Origin: UBA5336 sp964492485
Lineage (GTDB): Bacteria; Pseudomonadota; Alphaproteobacteria; Caulobacterales; Hyphomonadaceae
Assembly: GCA_964492485.1 (NCBI GenBank)
Contig: CAZBKM010000007.1
Span: forward strand, 1-64,000
Direction: 5' to 3'
Length of the DNA stretch: 64,000 nucleotides
Below are positions 25,331-34,509 of the stretch, piece after piece. The notes beneath the pieces were generated by a model, which made no database searches, was not told where the DNA came from, and saw nothing but the letters and a program-made list of their open reading frames with translations. The position numbers were made by a program, and so were the translations under genes. The number at the start of each line of letters is the position of its first letter. The first letter of the stretch is position 1.

Positions 25331-26425
25331 ATGACCCAGCCCATGTCCGGCCCTCGGCCGCTGCCCAGCATCCTTCAGATCACCCCCTACACGCCGGGAC
25401 AATCCCTGCCGGGGGCGCACAAGCTGTCGTCGAACGAGAACCCGCTTGGCTTCGCGCCCGGCGTGGCAGAGGCCATCGCCACAGCGACGTCCAAGCTGGC
25501 CACCTATCCCGATGGCGGCGCCACCGCGCTTCGCCGCGCGATCGGGCAGACCTACGGGCTCGACGCCGACCGCATCGTCTGTGCGGCGGGCTCCGACGAG
25601 ATCTTCCAGTTCCTGGCGCGCGCCTATCTGGCGCCCGGTGACGAGATCATCCAGACCGAGCACGGCTTCCTGGTCTACAGTCTGGTCGCCCAGCAGGCCG
25701 GCGCCATCGCGGTCTTCGCACCCGAGCGGGACCTGACGGCCGATGTCGACGCGATCCTGGAGCGTGTCACGCCCCGCACCCGCCTGGTCTTCCTCGCCAA
25801 TCCGAACAATCCCACCGGCACCTATCTTCCCCTCGGGGAGGTCAAGCGCCTCCAAGCGGGCCTGCGCGAGGACATCCTCCTCGTTCTCGATGGTGCGTAC
25901 GCCGAATATGTTTGTCGGAACGACTATTCAAGCGGGCTCGAGCTCGCCGCCGAGCAGCCCAACGTTCTGATGACGCGGACCTTTTCGAAGATCCATGGCC
26001 TTGCGGCGCTGCGGCTGGGCTGGGCGTTTGGCCCGCCTTCGGTCATCGATGCAATCAACCGGGTGCGTGGCCCCTTCAACGTATCCGCTCTCGCCCAGGC
26101 GGCCGGTGTCGCCGCGCTGGCCGACAGCGCGTTCGTAAGGCGCTCGGTGGACCATAACCTTGCCGAGCTGGACCGGCTGAGCGAAGGCTTGCGGTCGCTC
26201 GGCTTCGAGGTCGTGCCAAGTGTCGCGAATTTCTGCCTCGTGCGGTTTCCGGACACGCCGGGCCGGACGGCAGCCGACTGCGATGCGTTCATGCGCGCCC
26301 ACGGTATCGTCGTGCGCGCCATGGGCGCCTACCGGCTGGCCGACTGCCTGCGCATTTCGGTCGGCACAGAGGCCGCCAACACGGCGGTGCTGGAGGCGAT
26401 GGCGGAGTTCGCCCGCCATGGCTGA
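25331..26425 (+). CDS. hisC: Histidinol-phosphate aminotransferase
   Basis: HisC is a class II PLP aminotransferase that makes histidinol phosphate; in alphaproteobacteria the HisC next to tyrC may also use aromatic amino acids. The 364-residue protein has KLSSNENPLG, the FLANPNNPTGTY block, PLP-binding Lys in TFSKIHGLAALRLGW and the C-terminal LRISVG. The ATG at 25331 was chosen over one 20 codons upstream. It overlaps tyrC by eight bases. Confidence 0.93.
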   Translation: MTQPMSGPRPLPSILQITPYTPGQSLPGAHKLSSNENPLGFAPGVAEAIATATSKLATYPDGGATALRRAIGQTYGLDADRIVCAAGSDEIFQFLARAYLAPGDEIIQTEHGFLVYSLVAQQAGAIAVFAPERDLTADVDAILERVTPRTRLVFLANPNNPTGTYLPLGEVKRLQAGLREDILLVLDGAYAEYVCRNDYSSGLELAAEQPNVLMTRTFSKIHGLAALRLGWAFGPPSVIDAINRVRGPFNVSALAQAAGVAALADSAFVRRSVDHNLAELDRLSEGLRSLGFEVVPSVANFCLVRFPDTPGRTAADCDAFMRAHGIVVRAMGAYRLADCLRISVGTEAANTAVLEAMAEFARHG

Positions 26426-27365
26426 GCCGGTCTTCGACACCCTGACCCTCGTTGGCATCGGCCTCATCGGCGCATCGGTGGCACGCGCCGCCGCTGCAAA
26501 TAATGCCGTCGGGTCGATCCGGCTCTGGGACCGCGATGCGGAGGTTCGAGCGCGCGCCCGCGCACTCGGGCTAGGCGCTGTCAGCGAGAACCTCGACGAC
26601 GCCGTGACGGGCGCCGACGCCGTGCTGATCTGCGTGCCCGTCGGCGCTATTGGCGCTGTGACGGCGGCCTGCGCGTCGAGCCTGAAACCGGGCGCCGTGC
26701 TGAGCGATGTCGGCTCGGTCAAGGCCGATGCGGCGCGTGCCATGCAGGCCGCAGCGCCCGAAACGGTTCATGTCGTGCCGGGCCACCCGATTGCGGGCAC
26801 GGAAGAGTCCGGCCCCGATGCCGGTTTCGCGACCCTGTTCGAGGGCGCATGGCATATCCTGACACCCCTGCCGGGCGGGGACGGCAATTATGCGGCAGCC
26901 GTCGAGCGTCTGGCCAGCTTCTGGCGCAGGCTGGGTGCGCGCGTGGAATGCATGGACCCGGAGCGCCACGACCGCGTGCTGGCCATCACCTCGCACCTGC
27001 CGCACCTGATCGCGTTCAACATCGTCTGCACCGCTTACGACATGGAGCAGGTGGACGAAGGCGATGTGGTGAAATACTCCGCGGGCGGCTTCCGTGATTT
27101 CACACGGATCGCCGCCTCTGACCCGGTCATGTGGCGGGATGTGTTCCTCAACAATCGCGACGCCGTCCTGGAATGCCTCGGTCGCTTTTCGGAGGATCTG
27201 GCGGCACTGCAGCGCGCCATTCGCTGGGGCGATGGCGACTTGCTGATGCAGGAGTTTTCCAGGGCCCGCGGGATCCGCAAGGCCATCATCGATGCCGGAC
27301 TGGATTCTGCCGAAGCCGATTTCGGCCGGCGCCGCAACCGGGACGGAGGCCAGGATCCGGCCTGA
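26418..27365 (+). CDS. tyrC: Prephenate/arogenate dehydrogenase
   Basis: The enzyme oxidatively decarboxylates prephenate or arogenate on the tyrosine branch. The 315-residue protein begins with a Rossmann site (LVGIGLIGASVARAA), carries GHPIAGTEESGP and the helical dimer domain with ITSHLPHLIAFN. The first eight bases overlap hisC, so the two genes are one operon. Substrate preference cannot be read; cyclohexadienyl dehydrogenase is the safest name. Confidence 0.92.
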   Translation: MAEPVFDTLTLVGIGLIGASVARAAAANNAVGSIRLWDRDAEVRARARALGLGAVSENLDDAVTGADAVLICVPVGAIGAVTAACASSLKPGAVLSDVGSVKADAARAMQAAAPETVHVVPGHPIAGTEESGPDAGFATLFEGAWHILTPLPGGDGNYAAAVERLASFWRRLGARVECMDPERHDRVLAITSHLPHLIAFNIVCTAYDMEQVDEGDVVKYSAGGFRDFTRIAASDPVMWRDVFLNNRDAVLECLGRFSEDLAALQRAIRWGDGDLLMQEFSRARGIRKAIIDAGLDSAEADFGRRRNRDGGQDPA

Positions 27366-27467
27366 GGCCCGCCGGGAGGAAAGGCGGACAATTGCCGCCA
27401 TGCGTCGGCAGGAAGGTGTCCTCGCCGCGACGTGGCGGCGACCCTTGCCTGCGACACTCGCCCGTCA

Positions 27468-28109
27468 TCATGCCGCGCCGGGGCCTTCGTCTTCGGGCGT
27501 GGCGTCCGCATCGTCGCGGGTGCGTAGCCCACGCATCATGAACAGCGGGACGCTGCCTTCTTCCGTGATGGCCCAATCCAGCACCTGGTCGTGAGGTTCG
27601 CTGGGAACCGTATCGATCAATTGCCGCCGATAGGCCACGCCACAAACGAAAACGGGGCCCCGCTCGCGCAGCCTGTCCAGCGCGCGGTCGTAATGGCCCT
27701 TGCCATACCCAAGTCGATGGCCGCGCTCGTCAAAGGCAAGCAATGGCGTCAGAACGAGCGTCGGCACAGCCACGGGCGCCTCGTCATGGGGTTCCTTCAG
27801 GCCGAACGCCCCGTCTTCGAGCGGCTCGCCTCCGGACCACAGGCGAAACGACATCCCCACGCGATCATCATCGATCCGGGGCAGGCAAAGCTGCGCGCCT
27901 GCCTTCTCCAACCGCGTCATCAGCGGACGCGGATCCATCTCGCTGCCAATGGGGACATAGCCCGCCACGGTGGGGCCGTAGCGTTCCAGAAGTTTCATCG
28001 GAAAGAGCCCGGCCAGGGTTTCGGCGGCATCGGGGTTGCGTGCGGCCAGCTCATGGCGAAGCTCGCGCATGTAGCGGCGAAGGTCAGCCTTCTCGGCAGG
28101 CAGGGCCAT
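27468..28109 (-). CDS. 5-formyltetrahydrofolate cyclo-ligase
   Basis: The enzyme converts 5-formyl-THF to 5,10-methenyl-THF with ATP. The 213-residue protein has the N-terminal KADLRRYMR, the folate-site VAGYVPIGSEMDP and the signature LAFDERGHRLGYGKGHYDR. It converges on tyrC across a 102-base gap. In many proteobacteria a 6S RNA gene lies beside this gene; I could not fold one here. The upstream gap begins with a repeat array. Confidence 0.93.
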   Translation of the reverse strand: MALPAEKADLRRYMRELRHELAARNPDAAETLAGLFPMKLLERYGPTVAGYVPIGSEMDPRPLMTRLEKAGAQLCLPRIDDDRVGMSFRLWSGGEPLEDGAFGLKEPHDEAPVAVPTLVLTPLLAFDERGHRLGYGKGHYDRALDRLRERGPVFVCGVAYRRQLIDTVPSEPHDQVLDWAITEEGSVPLFMMRGLRTRDDADATPEDEGPGAA

Positions 28110-28132
28110 GGGCGGCCTCCTCTCGCGGATCA

Positions 28133-28234
28133 GGCATTCTCAGGCGACGTGGGGACCGGTTCGCGTCGAGAAAATGCTCCAGGACAAGACTCCAGCGCAT
28201 CATCACTGGCTCTGATTGACTGGAAGATGCGCCA
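28133..28234. repeat. Repeat array: A, B
   Basis: A somewhat diverged module A (28133..28180; GCATTCTC to GAAAATGC) and a diverged module B (28192..28234; GCGCATCATCA to GGAAGATGCGC). The array lies upstream of the folate enzyme gene rather than at a stop codon. Confidence 0.75.
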
Positions 28235-28488
28235 ACGGTTCGGTGCAGCCACGGTCGGGCCGGCAGCAGGCATGACGAGGACCGCAAACGCCGGTGGGGT
28301 GTTTCACTCCCGTCGACCTAGCTAGCTAGGTGGGCGCCAGATGAGACGGGGCCACGGCCCCGCCCAGATTGCCAGCTCCCTGACGGTAAGTACGGTCGGC
28401 GGAGTTGAATGTCCCTGATCGAACGCCGCAGCCCTCGTCAACCTCATGAAATAGGCGAGAAACCCGGCATTTTGAAGGGCGACGATGC
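28235..28488. other. Gap with a CTAG palindrome, no gene recognised
   Basis: The gap between two repeat arrays holds a perfect 16-base palindrome at 28316..28331, ACCTAGCTAGCTAGGT, with three overlapping CTAG sites, and a GC-rich hairpin CGGGGCCACGGCCCCG at 28348..28363. A minus-strand frame of 63 codons starts inside the next repeat and has no family resemblance. No RNA gene was recognised. Confidence 0.4.
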
Positions 28489-28593
28489 CTAAAGCGACGG
28501 CGTTTCGTTTCATTCCATGCCAGCGCTTTATTTCCTTGAATTGACGCAAGTATCCGTTCGCAATCGGTTCCGATTGCTCCGAACTTGTTCTAG
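28489..28593. repeat. Repeat array: C, D
   Basis: Module C (28489..28530) and D (28541..28593), with a shortened spacer (TTTCCTTGAATTGACG) unlike the other C-D pairs. The closing CTAG holds the stop codon of the phytase-like lipoprotein gene. Confidence 0.8.
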
Positions 28594-29732
28594 TTGACGC
28601 CAAAATCGAAGGCGAAGAGCAAGGTGCTTTGCGAGTCATTGAAATTGTCATCGGCGATCAGGTAGAGCCGCGTGCGCCCATCGGGTAACGGACGGGTTGC
28701 CACGCCCTCGAAATTGTCTACTGCGAGCGGCGGTTGCAGCGTGAACGCGGCAATCGGGACGAGCGCGTCGGGGGGCAGGATCTGGACCAGGATCCGGTTG
28801 CCGCGCACGGGATCGTAGGCCCGGTACAGCGCCACGCGACGGCGCTCGCCCGTCGCCAGCGTCACGGTGTCCAGCCCGGTCAGGCGATGATCCAGAGGGT
28901 GTGCCAGGCGTTCGACGGCTGCCAGCGTACCATCCTCCAGCAAGGTCCCCACGGGAGAGGCTGACGCACCACCAAGTTCGTAGCCGACCTGCAAGTGCCC
29001 CTCGCCCGTCAGGGCCAGTGCCTCCGGTCCTCGATTGTCGCTCACGGGATCCTCGCCGATCCGGTCCGGCAGGCGTGCGACCAGCACCCCGGCCGCAGTT
29101 GCGCCGCAGCCCTCCAGATCGAAGGCGAGGATACGGTGGTCCCGTTCGAAACTGACCAGGGCCAGCCCGTCACGCAGGGCGAGGCCTTCCGCATCGCCCC
29201 GCCGCTTTCCGGTGAGCGGCCGGCCTTCCGCGTCCGTCATGGGCGCAAGGCCGGCCTCGCCGGTCGGCGCCCCGGTCTGCGGGTCGAGCGCTAGCGTCAC
29301 GAACAGTCCGGCATCGCTGACCGCAAGCAGCGTGTCGCGCCCAAGAACGGCAAGGCCTGAGAGCCCGCCGAAGGTCTCCCGGTCACTCGACAGCACCCAG
29401 GCCCCGGCCAGGTCGACGCGGTCAAGCTGAGCGGCCTGTTCGCCAGGATCGCCGAGCGAAATCGCCTCGATCTCCAACGCGAACGCCTCGGGAGCAGTCG
29501 ATTCGGCCCCGTCCGGACAGGACGCTGCGCGCAACCCGTTCGCGGCAGCCTCGAATGACCAGAGCGACAGCGGCGCGTCGGATGTCGGCGCTGCATCGGC
29601 CGGGTCCGACCCGTTGTCTGGACGGGCACCCGAACAAGCCGCGACCAGGCCAAGACCCGCCACGATCGAGGACGCCAGAAATGCGCGGACCAAAGGCGGC
29701 GAATGCCTTTGTCTCATGCCACGTCGATGCAT
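28590..29732 (-). CDS. Esterase-like activity of phytase family lipoprotein
   Basis: The 380-residue protein starts with a signal ending in the lipobox VAACSG, so it is a predicted lipoprotein. The body matches the phytase-like esterase fold (PF13449): FGGLSGLAVLGRDTLLAVSDAGLF, KRRGDAEGLALRDG, NRGPEALALTGEG and NFEGVATRPLPDGRTRLYLIADDN. This is a beta-propeller with repeated acidic loops. The true substrate is unknown; phosphodiester or lipid esters are possible. The ATG at 29732 follows a G-rich ribosome site. The stop TAG lies in a repeat edge. Confidence 0.8.
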   Translation of the reverse strand: MHRRGMRQRHSPPLVRAFLASSIVAGLGLVAACSGARPDNGSDPADAAPTSDAPLSLWSFEAAANGLRAASCPDGAESTAPEAFALEIEAISLGDPGEQAAQLDRVDLAGAWVLSSDRETFGGLSGLAVLGRDTLLAVSDAGLFVTLALDPQTGAPTGEAGLAPMTDAEGRPLTGKRRGDAEGLALRDGLALVSFERDHRILAFDLEGCGATAAGVLVARLPDRIGEDPVSDNRGPEALALTGEGHLQVGYELGGASASPVGTLLEDGTLAAVERLAHPLDHRLTGLDTVTLATGERRRVALYRAYDPVRGNRILVQILPPDALVPIAAFTLQPPLAVDNFEGVATRPLPDGRTRLYLIADDNFNDSQSTLLFAFDFGVN

Positions 29733-29772
29733 CCCCACCCCCTTGGTCCTGTCCGCCCGATCACGGTGCGCC

Positions 29773-29878
29773 TGGGGCATTCTCAGGCGAAGCGGGAGCC
29801 GGTCCGCATCAAGAAAAGGCCCCAAAACACAACTCTAGCCCATACTGAAAGGGTTTGACTGACCTGAAGACGCCCTAG
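29773..29878. repeat. Repeat array: diverged A, B
   Basis: Module A (29773..29822; GGCATTCTC to GAAAAGGCC) and module B (29832..29878; AGCCCATACTGA to TGAAGACGCCCTAG) are both well diverged but in register with the reference copies. The last CTA is the cobT stop codon. Confidence 0.75.
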
Positions 29879-31914
29879 CCGCGCGGCCCCTTCACTTCCC
29901 TGAGGGTCGACTTGCGGACACCCCGCCCGGTATCTGTCCTGCCCCGCCCGTAAGTCGGGGCGCCGGAGCCCGCCCCGCTGACCGCACTCGCGCTGCCGAC
30001 GGGGGCGCTGCCACGTCCACGGGCCGCGACCTGGCTGCCCCTCAGCGGCGGTACGGCCATTGCCTCCGGATGCGGTCCCGCGGGATCGAAGAGCGAGGCA
30101 AGCTGTTCGGTCATGGCGCCGCCAAGCTGTTCTGCATCCACGATGGTCACCGCCTTGCGGTAATAGCGTGTCACATCGTGGCCAATGCCGATGGCGATGA
30201 GTTCCACCGGGCTCTTCGTCTCGATTTCTTCGATCACGCCGCGCAGGTGACGCTCCAGATAGTTGCCCACATTCACGCTCAGCGTGGAATCGTCGACCGG
30301 CGCTCCATCGGAAATCACCATGAGAATCCGGCGCTGTTCCGGCCGGCCCAGCAGACGGTTGTGGGCCCACATCACGGCCTCGCCGTCGATATTCTCCTTC
30401 AGGAGCCCCTCGCGCATCATCAGGCCGAGATTGCGGCGCGCACGGCGCCACGGCTGATCGGCGGCCTTGTAGACGATGTGGCGCAGGTCGTTCAGGCGGC
30501 CGGGGTGACCGGGCTTGCCGGCCTTGACCCAGTCCTCGCGGGACTGCCCGCCCTTCCAGGCCTTGGTCGTGAAGCCCAGGATTTCGACCTTCACGCCGCA
30601 GCGTTCGAGCGTTCGCGCAAGAATGTCGGCGCAAAGCGCAGCGACCATGATCGGACGCCCGCGCATGGAGCCCGAATTGTCCAGGAGAAGCGTCACGACC
30701 GTATCGCGGAAGCGCGATTCCTCCTCTTCCTTGAAGGAGAGCGGGGCGGTCGGGTCTGTCACGACACGGGTCAGGCGCGCGGTGTCCAGCACGCCCTCCT
30801 CCAGGTCGAAGGTCCAGGAGCGGCTCTGCTGGGCCATCAGCCGGCGCTGAAGACGATTGGCAAGCTTTGACACCGCTCCCTGGAGCCCCTGAAGCTGGTG
30901 GTCGAGATAGGCGCGCAGCCGGGCCAGCTCCTCCGGATCACACAGGTCGGGGGCGTTGGCCATCTCGTCATGGGCCTGGCTGAACACCTTATAGGCGAAA
31001 TCGCGCGCCTCATCGCCGTCGCGGTAATTCGGACGCATCGGCTTGGCGCCATCCTCGGCGTCCTCCGGTGCGTCATCGGCCTCCATCTCGGCTTCGGCGT
31101 CGAGCTGGACGTTGGTTTCCTCGCCATCCTGATCCTGTTCGTCGCCGGCCTCTACCTCTGAGACGCTCGTGCCGACAGGGTCTTCGTCCTGATCGCCCTG
31201 GTCCGGACTGTCGTTCTGGTCGTCTGCGCCGTCCTCGCTGGCCTCATCCTCGTCGTCGGCCTCGCCATCCTCGGCGCTTTCGTCCGTCGCCGTGAGATCG
31301 CGGATCATGTCCTTCACGGTCCGGGCGAACCCTGCCTGGTCATCGAGTTGCCCGACCAGCCGGTCAAGCGCCTTGCCGGCCTTCGCCTCGACCTCCTCGC
31401 GCCACAGCTCGGCGATCCCCGATGCCGCGTCGGGCAGCCTGCGACCCGTTAGACGTTCGCGCAGCAGGAACTCTACGGCAGCTGCGAGGGGCGCATCCTG
31501 TCGGTCCTCCATACGCTGCAGGCCCTCACGCTCACAGCGCGCCTGCAAGGCTGCGTCGAGGTTCTCTGCCGTGCCCGCCATGGCGCGCGCCCCGATGGAC
31601 TCGATCCGCGCGGTTTCGGCGGCCTCGTAGACCTGGCGCTGCAGATCGCCCTGCGGACGATGGGCGGCATGGGCGTCCGGATTGTGGTGAGCCACCCGCA
31701 GCGCCTGGGCGTCAGCTTCACCGCGCGCCCGGGCGGCGACCTGTGGTGACAATTCACGGGCGGGCGGCGACAGGACCAGGCGGTTCCCCGTCCGCCTCGG
31801 ACCATCGGAACTGAAGGCAACCTCCAGATCCTTGTTGGCGCCGATGGCCTTCGTGGTCACCGCCAGTGACTGGCGGAACAGCTCATACAGGGCGTCTTCG
31901 GGGCTTCTGGGCAT
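29875..31914 (-). CDS. cobT: Cobaltochelatase subunit CobT
   Basis: CobT with CobS forms the AAA+/VWA chaperone part of the aerobic cobaltochelatase, which together with CobN inserts cobalt into hydrogenobyrinic acid diamide. The 679-residue protein has a long acidic segment (about residues 210-295, mostly Asp and Glu) and a C-terminal VWA domain with the MIDAS motif LLDNSGSMRGRP. cobS lies upstream on the same strand behind a 143-base gap with a repeat. The Arg/Gly-rich C-terminal extension is longer than usual. No cobN is present in the window. Confidence 0.93.
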   Translation of the reverse strand: MPRSPEDALYELFRQSLAVTTKAIGANKDLEVAFSSDGPRRTGNRLVLSPPARELSPQVAARARGEADAQALRVAHHNPDAHAAHRPQGDLQRQVYEAAETARIESIGARAMAGTAENLDAALQARCEREGLQRMEDRQDAPLAAAVEFLLRERLTGRRLPDAASGIAELWREEVEAKAGKALDRLVGQLDDQAGFARTVKDMIRDLTATDESAEDGEADDEDEASEDGADDQNDSPDQGDQDEDPVGTSVSEVEAGDEQDQDGEETNVQLDAEAEMEADDAPEDAEDGAKPMRPNYRDGDEARDFAYKVFSQAHDEMANAPDLCDPEELARLRAYLDHQLQGLQGAVSKLANRLQRRLMAQQSRSWTFDLEEGVLDTARLTRVVTDPTAPLSFKEEEESRFRDTVVTLLLDNSGSMRGRPIMVAALCADILARTLERCGVKVEILGFTTKAWKGGQSREDWVKAGKPGHPGRLNDLRHIVYKAADQPWRRARRNLGLMMREGLLKENIDGEAVMWAHNRLLGRPEQRRILMVISDGAPVDDSTLSVNVGNYLERHLRGVIEEIETKSPVELIAIGIGHDVTRYYRKAVTIVDAEQLGGAMTEQLASLFDPAGPHPEAMAVPPLRGSQVAARGRGSAPVGSASAVSGAGSGAPTYGRGRTDTGRGVRKSTLREVKGPRG

Positions 31915-32017
31915 ATGATCGATGTAGCGCGCCAGCCGCGCCTTGCGAAGGGGGCAAGGGACCGGACCCAGGGTCAGGTGCGATCCACCGACCCCGCATC
32001 AAAGCGGTCCCCCTTTT

Positions 32018-32060
32018 TCCGGACGGCGAACCGGTACCCACTTCGCCTGGAAGCGCTTCA
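32018..32060. repeat. Diverged module A
   Basis: A single diverged module A with the inner core GGCGAACCGGTACCCACTTC well preserved and weak outer arms. The stop codon of cobS sits at its right edge, and it lies between cobS and cobT. Confidence 0.65.
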
Positions 32061-33041
32061 GGCCACTTTTACCATCAGGGCGCTTTCCGGCAGCTCCTCT
32101 GCGAAACAGCGCTGATACATCTCCGCCACCAGAGGGCGTTCCAGCTCATCGCACTTGTTGAGGAAGGTCAGCCGGAAGGCATGACCCAGGTCACCGAAAA
32201 TGCCGTAATTCTCCGCCCAGGTGATCACGGTGCGCGGACTCATCACTGTCGACAGGTCGCCATTCATGAAGGCGTTACGGGTCATGTCGGCGAGGCGCAC
32301 CATCTTCGACACGGTTTCCTCAGCCACCTCCGGCGCCTTTGCGAGCACGATCTCCACCTCTGCATCGTGCTCGAGATAGTTGAGCGTCGTGACCACTGAC
32401 CAGCGGTCCATCTGGCCCTGATTGAGCTGCTGCGTGCCGTGATACAGTCCGGTCGTGTCGCCCAGACCGACCGTATTCGTGGTGGCGAACAGCCGGAACC
32501 CCGCATTCGGTGCGATCACCCGGTTCTGGTCCAGCAACGTCAGGCGGCCGCTGGCCTCGAGCACGCGCTGGATGACGAACATGACGTCCGGGCGACCCGC
32601 GTCATACTCGTCGAAAACCAGGGCCACAGGCCGTTGCAGCGCCCAGGGCAGGATGCCTTCGCGGAACTCCGTCACCTGCTTGCCGTCGCGCAGGACGATG
32701 GCGTCCTTGCCGACCAGGTCGATCCGCGACACATGGCTGTCCAGGTTCACCCGGATCAGCGGCCAGTTCAGCCGCGCCGCCACCTGCTCGATGTGGGTCG
32801 ACTTCCCCGTGCCGTGATAGCCCTGCACCATCACGCGGCGATTGTGCTGGAAGCCGGCCAGGATCGCCAGGGTGGTCTGAGGATCGAACCGGTAAGCCTC
32901 GTCGATCTCCGGAACGTAGTCTGTGCGCGTCTCGAAGGCCCGGACCGTCATGTCCGTGTCCAGCCCGAAGACGTCGCGGACCTTCACCTCACGGGTCGGG
33001 GTCAGTCCCTGAAGGGCGTCGGTGTCGGTCATCATCGTCAT
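32058..33041 (-). CDS. cobS: Cobaltochelatase subunit CobS
   Basis: CobS is the AAA+ ATPase of the aerobic cobaltochelatase. The 327-residue protein has the conserved N-terminal REVKVRDVFGLD, Walker A VQGYHGTGKSTHIEQ, Walker B LVFDEYDAGRPDV and LFATTNTVGLGD. The ATG at 33041 is the first of a cluster of three; any could be used. A good promoter lies just upstream. In some relatives a DnaJ-like gene sits beside it, but none is present here. Confidence 0.95.
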   Translation of the reverse strand: MTMMTDTDALQGLTPTREVKVRDVFGLDTDMTVRAFETRTDYVPEIDEAYRFDPQTTLAILAGFQHNRRVMVQGYHGTGKSTHIEQVAARLNWPLIRVNLDSHVSRIDLVGKDAIVLRDGKQVTEFREGILPWALQRPVALVFDEYDAGRPDVMFVIQRVLEASGRLTLLDQNRVIAPNAGFRLFATTNTVGLGDTTGLYHGTQQLNQGQMDRWSVVTTLNYLEHDAEVEIVLAKAPEVAEETVSKMVRLADMTRNAFMNGDLSTVMSPRTVITWAENYGIFGDLGHAFRLTFLNKCDELERPLVAEMYQRCFAEELPESALMVKVA

Positions 33042-33073
33042 GCGCTGTCTCGTTCGGCCGTTTGCGAGAGGGA

Positions 33074-33101
33074 GTATTAGCACGCGAGCGGCGCGCGCCA
33101 A
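33074..33101 (-). promoter_or_regulatory. Sigma-70-type promoter for cobST
   Basis: On the minus strand TTGGCG and TAATAC are separated by 16 bases. The predicted start is about 25 bases before the first cobS ATG. No cobalamin riboswitch is visible between them. Confidence 0.5.
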
Positions 33102-33409
33102 CTGTCCGGGTTCCCATCACATGCGGTCGCTTGAGGCGCCTGCAAAGGCATCACGCTGCGGAAGTTGCGCGAAATCGCGGCAACAGCGCCTCGCGCAACC
33201 TAAGTCGTGGCAAAGTCCTGATTGACCGAACGCGTTATTGGCACGACAAGAGTCCGTATCGGCATACGGCCCGGGGCAGATTCCTACAGGTCTTTCCCGG
33301 CCAGACCTCCCGCAGGCGAGGGGACGCGACTGCGGAGAACGGCGCGCGGCTGGCTTGAGGGCCATCGCGCGCCGTTTGTTCTGGGACCGTTACTTTGCGC
33401 GCTGATCGC
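33102..33409. other. Gap between cobS and uppP
   Basis: No gene is supported. A 34-codon plus-strand frame at 33120 has no family resemblance. The only structure is a GC-rich inverted repeat at 33338..33376. Confidence 0.4.
33338..33376 (-). terminator. Stem-loop downstream of uppP, possible terminator
   Basis: Perfect 11-base arms AACGGCGCGCG/CGCGCGCCGTT enclose a 17-base loop 34 bases past the uppP stop. There is no T run, so it would be a weak or Rho-assisted terminator. Confidence 0.35.
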
Positions 33410-34258
33410 TCAGGACAGGAGGGCCAGAACGCTGGGACTCGTCGCCAGCAGCACGGCGCCCAGCGCGAGCCGATAGATAACGAAGGGCAGGAAGCTCATG
33501 CGGTTCAGGAGCGCCATCAGCCCCCAGATCGAGGCATAGCCCGAAACGAACGAGAGGCCGGCCACCAGAAGGCCATCGGAGAGGCTGGCGCCAGGTGCTT
33601 CCCCCGCCGCGAGCCCCAGCAAGGCCCGCGCGCCGACAGCCGCCAGGAGCGGGGCACCAATAAGCATCGCGAAACGGGCCGCGTCCGGCCGGGCAAAGCC
33701 CAGCGCACGGGCCGCCGTCATCGTGATCCCAGATCGACTGGTTCCCGGAATGAACGCGATCATCTGCGCCAGACCAATTACGAGCGCGTCAGAGAGACGC
33801 ATGTCTCGCTGGGTACGGCGAAGCCCGCCGCCCAGATCGGCGGCCCAGAGGGCGAGGCCGAAGAGGATGGTCGCCAGGGCAATGGTCTCCGGTGACCGCA
33901 GGGTTGCCATGACCGTCTCTGGTGCCGCATCCAGCGCGAGGCCGGCCAGAATGCCCGGTGGCGTCGCCGCGAGGATGAACAGGGCCAGGCGCGCCTCCGG
34001 GCCCTGCCGACCGCCGGTCGCAAGCCCGGTCAGTCCGGCCAGGGCAAGGCCGCCGCGCAAGGCGCCAAGGACATCGCGTCGAAAGTAGGCGAGCATGGCG
34101 AAGAGGGTGCCCAGATGCGCCATCGCGTCGATTAGCGGCCCCTGGTCGACCGCGCCCAGAAGGTCCGGCAGAAGGATAAGGTGGGCGGAGGAGGAGATGG
34201 GCAGCCACTCCGTGATGCCCTGTACGAGGGCGAGCAGCAGGAGTTGCGCGAGGGACAT
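33410..34258 (-). CDS. uppP: Undecaprenyl-diphosphatase
   Basis: UppP (BacA) recycles the C55 lipid carrier by removing one phosphate from undecaprenyl pyrophosphate at the inner membrane, and confers some bacitracin tolerance. The 282-residue protein has about eight membrane helices and both active-site motifs: QGITEWLPISSSAHL near the N-terminus and FIPGTSRSGITM in the middle. The ATG at 34258 follows GGAGG. An AT-rich region at 34340..34370 probably carries its promoter. Confidence 0.96.
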   Translation of the reverse strand: MSLAQLLLLALVQGITEWLPISSSAHLILLPDLLGAVDQGPLIDAMAHLGTLFAMLAYFRRDVLGALRGGLALAGLTGLATGGRQGPEARLALFILAATPPGILAGLALDAAPETVMATLRSPETIALATILFGLALWAADLGGGLRRTQRDMRLSDALVIGLAQMIAFIPGTSRSGITMTAARALGFARPDAARFAMLIGAPLLAAVGARALLGLAAGEAPGASLSDGLLVAGLSFVSGYASIWGLMALLNRMSFLPFVIYRLALGAVLLATSPSVLALLS

Positions 34259-34509
34259 GGCCGTGACCTCCGGGGAGACATCGCAATGCGGTGGCACCCG
34301 TCTTACAAGAATTGAGCCCGTCGCCCAGCCGAAAGCTTACATATCGAAACAATATTCGAATAAACAAAAACCCGCCTGGGCTCGTCGTCCGGCCCCACTG
34401 AGTATGCTAGATAGATATTGGAACGATACATGAAGGGCGAAAACCCCTTGCCTGTCGTGTCGGGTGCGGCCTATAACGGGCGCTGTGAGAGACGGAGGGC
34501 TCAAGCCCC

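Noticed and set aside
28322..28513. 63-codon minus-strand frame starting MKRNAVALG
   Set aside because: The ATG lies inside module C and the chain resembles no family. A decayed gene fragment cannot be excluded.
28110..28590. Possible 6S RNA gene beside the 5-formyl-THF cyclo-ligase gene
   Set aside because: This neighbour relation is common in proteobacteria, but I could not fold a long rod with a central bubble. Only a short GC hairpin and repeats are seen. A search with the Rfam 6S model would settle it.
33042..33409. Cobalamin riboswitch upstream of cobS
   Set aside because: No B12 box (GCCACTG-like core) is present; a plain sigma-70-type promoter explains the leader.
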